DNA of 15,384 nucleotides from AC-37 sp034663685 (GTDB taxonomy: Bacteria > Actinomycetota > Thermoleophilia > Solirubrobacterales > Thermoleophilaceae), in assembly GCA_034663685.1 (NCBI GenBank), contig JAXDJC010000206.1, positions 1 to 15,384 on the forward strand. The letters are read 5' to 3'. Below the pieces are notes generated by a model. The model saw only the letters and a program-made list of their open reading frames with translations. It made no database searches and had not been told where the DNA came from. A program made the translations under genes and the position numbers. Shown piece by piece: positions 14,971 through 15,384 of this stretch. Each line of letters opens with the position of its first letter. The first letter of the stretch is position 1.

Positions 14971-15032
14971 GGGCCGGCGCTGTGAGTGGAGGGTTCGCGG
15001 ATGCGCAGCGAACCCTCCGCTGACGCCGGCCC
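14971..15032 (+). terminator. Long two-part hairpin after the VOC gene, probable terminator
   Basis: The outer stem of nine base pairs (14971-14979 with 15024-15032, GGGCCGGCG/CGCCGGCCC) encloses an inner stem (14985-14998 with 15008-15021, including the perfect 11-bp GGAGGGTTCGC/GCGAACCCTCC) and a nine-base loop. It starts four bases after the VOC stop. No T-run follows, so release would be of the T-less type common in high-GC bacteria; an mRNA-stabilising or bidirectional role is also possible. Confidence 0.6.
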
Positions 15033-15067
15033 CGCCGGCCTCTGCCCGACACGCTCCTTCCCGCGAC

Positions 15068-15095
15068 TAGAACCAGGTTCTAGAACGTGGTTCTA
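15068..15095. promoter_or_regulatory. Twin palindromic operator-like site (TAGAAC-N3-GTTCTA twice)
   Basis: Two 15-bp palindromes, TAGAACCAGGTTCTA (15068-15082) and TAGAACGTGGTTCTA (15081-15095), share a TA so that their centres are 13 bases apart. The sequence is strikingly AT-rich against its surroundings. It looks like a double site for a dimeric repressor (TetR-like or similar), but no regulator or confident target gene is next to it. Confidence 0.55.
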
Positions 15096-15287
15096 CTGAC
15101 GGAGAACCCGTGCGCACTCTGCCGGCGGAAATCTGTGCGCTCCGCCGCCACCGGCCCCCCGCCCACTGCCAACACCCCCGCGGTGACGCCGTTGCCGGTG
15201 CCGTAGACGCAGCTCGCGGGGGGCGACCGGAGCCAGGACCCGCGCGGGAAACGCAGCACCCCGCCCGCAACGGGACCCTGCGCAGCC
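15096..15287. other. Stretch without a confident gene
   Basis: Between the twin palindrome and the partial gene at the right edge I see no convincing gene. A plus frame from GTG 15110 has GGAG before it but poor composition. A minus frame ending at 15080 (containing SCVYGTGNGVTAGVLAVG) has high GC3 but no recognisable domain and would end inside the palindrome. Either could be a small gene; neither is supported well enough to call. Confidence 0.3.
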
Positions 15288-15384
15288 TCAGACCAGCTCA
15301 ACCGCCCCCGGCAGCTCCTCCAACTCCGAGCAGAAGCGTCCCGGCGACACCCTGAACTGCTCCCCGAGCACGAGCGTCCTCTCC
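15288..15384 (-). CDS. Partial CDS, C-terminal end of an unidentified protein
   Basis: On the minus strand the frame from the right edge reads 31 residues (beginning ERTLVLGEQF, ending GAVELV) to a TGA at 15290-15288. Nearly all third codon positions are G or C and the composition is protein-like, so this is probably the tail of a gene starting beyond the window. It is too short to assign a family. Confidence 0.45.
   Translation of the reverse strand, partial: ERTLVLGEQFRVSPGRFCSELEELPGAVELV

Noticed and set aside
15068..15095. LexA/SOS box
   Set aside because: The actinobacterial SOS box has GAAC-N4-GTTC; here the spacing is three, and no repair gene follows. It also superficially resembles eukaryotic steroid-receptor half-sites with N3, which is coincidence.
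15080..15301. Minus-strand frame of 73 residues containing SCVYGTGNGVTAGVLAVGGG
   Set aside because: High GC3 is suggestive, but there is no domain, the start is a TTG overlapping the preceding frame, and it would end inside the twin palindrome. Left as an open possibility.
15110..15355. Plus-strand frame from GTG 15110 with GGAG upstream
   Set aside because: Composition is Pro/Arg/His-rich with weak third-position bias, and it overlaps the better-supported minus-strand partial gene.

Overview
The window is about 70% GC, very compact and strongly GC3-biased. Its gene content fits a high-GC actinobacterial lineage, most probably Thermoleophilia/Solirubrobacterales. Pointers to this are an HDOD-LuxR regulator, a TusA of CPMN type next to MoeB, a bacterial queuosine-salvage protein and secreted low-complexity hexad-repeat proteins. 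The assignment is an inference from gene content and base composition only.

Layout, left to right. A pair of tandem, translationally coupled, four-helix membrane-protein paralogs runs off the left edge (minus). Next is a PcrA/UvrD-type helicase (minus), divergent from a queuosine-nucleotide N-glycosylase (Qng1/DUF2419, plus). That gene converges on a cysteine operon (minus) in transcription order cysK - tusA-like - moeB/thiF-like - cysE, with every junction overlapping by 1-4 bases. Upstream of cysK, and on the same strand, are a perfect 16-bp inverted repeat, a membrane-anchored His-rich protein and a cysteine-free Rrf2 regulator that could control sulfur metabolism. Divergent from Rrf2 is a VanZ-like protein with a coupled NarL-type sensor kinase (plus). 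The kinase converges on an HDOD-LuxR regulator (minus). Then come a short glutamyl-tRNA synthetase (minus) divergent from endonuclease IV (plus), a secreted hexapeptide-repeat protein (minus), a small cysteine-rich protein (minus), a VOC-fold protein (plus), a large hairpin, a twin palindrome and the tail of a gene entering from the right edge (minus).

Two structural themes stand out. First, most transcription-unit-leading genes lack a Shine-Dalgarno sequence. Instead they carry a TANNNT hexamer 6-10 bases before a start codon, which suggests that leaderless transcription is the rule here. This also decides several start codons. Second, all three convergent gene pairs share their stop codons in a 4-base overlap (CTAA, CTAG, TTAG), leaving no room for terminators.

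The best candidate for an under-described system is the cysK-tusA-moeB-cysE operon. It combines O-acetylserine formation, cysteine synthase, a TusA-type sulfur carrier and a stand-alone E1-like adenylyltransferase, with no ubiquitin-like carrier visible nearby. No rRNA, tRNA, CRISPR array, transposon or phage gene was seen.
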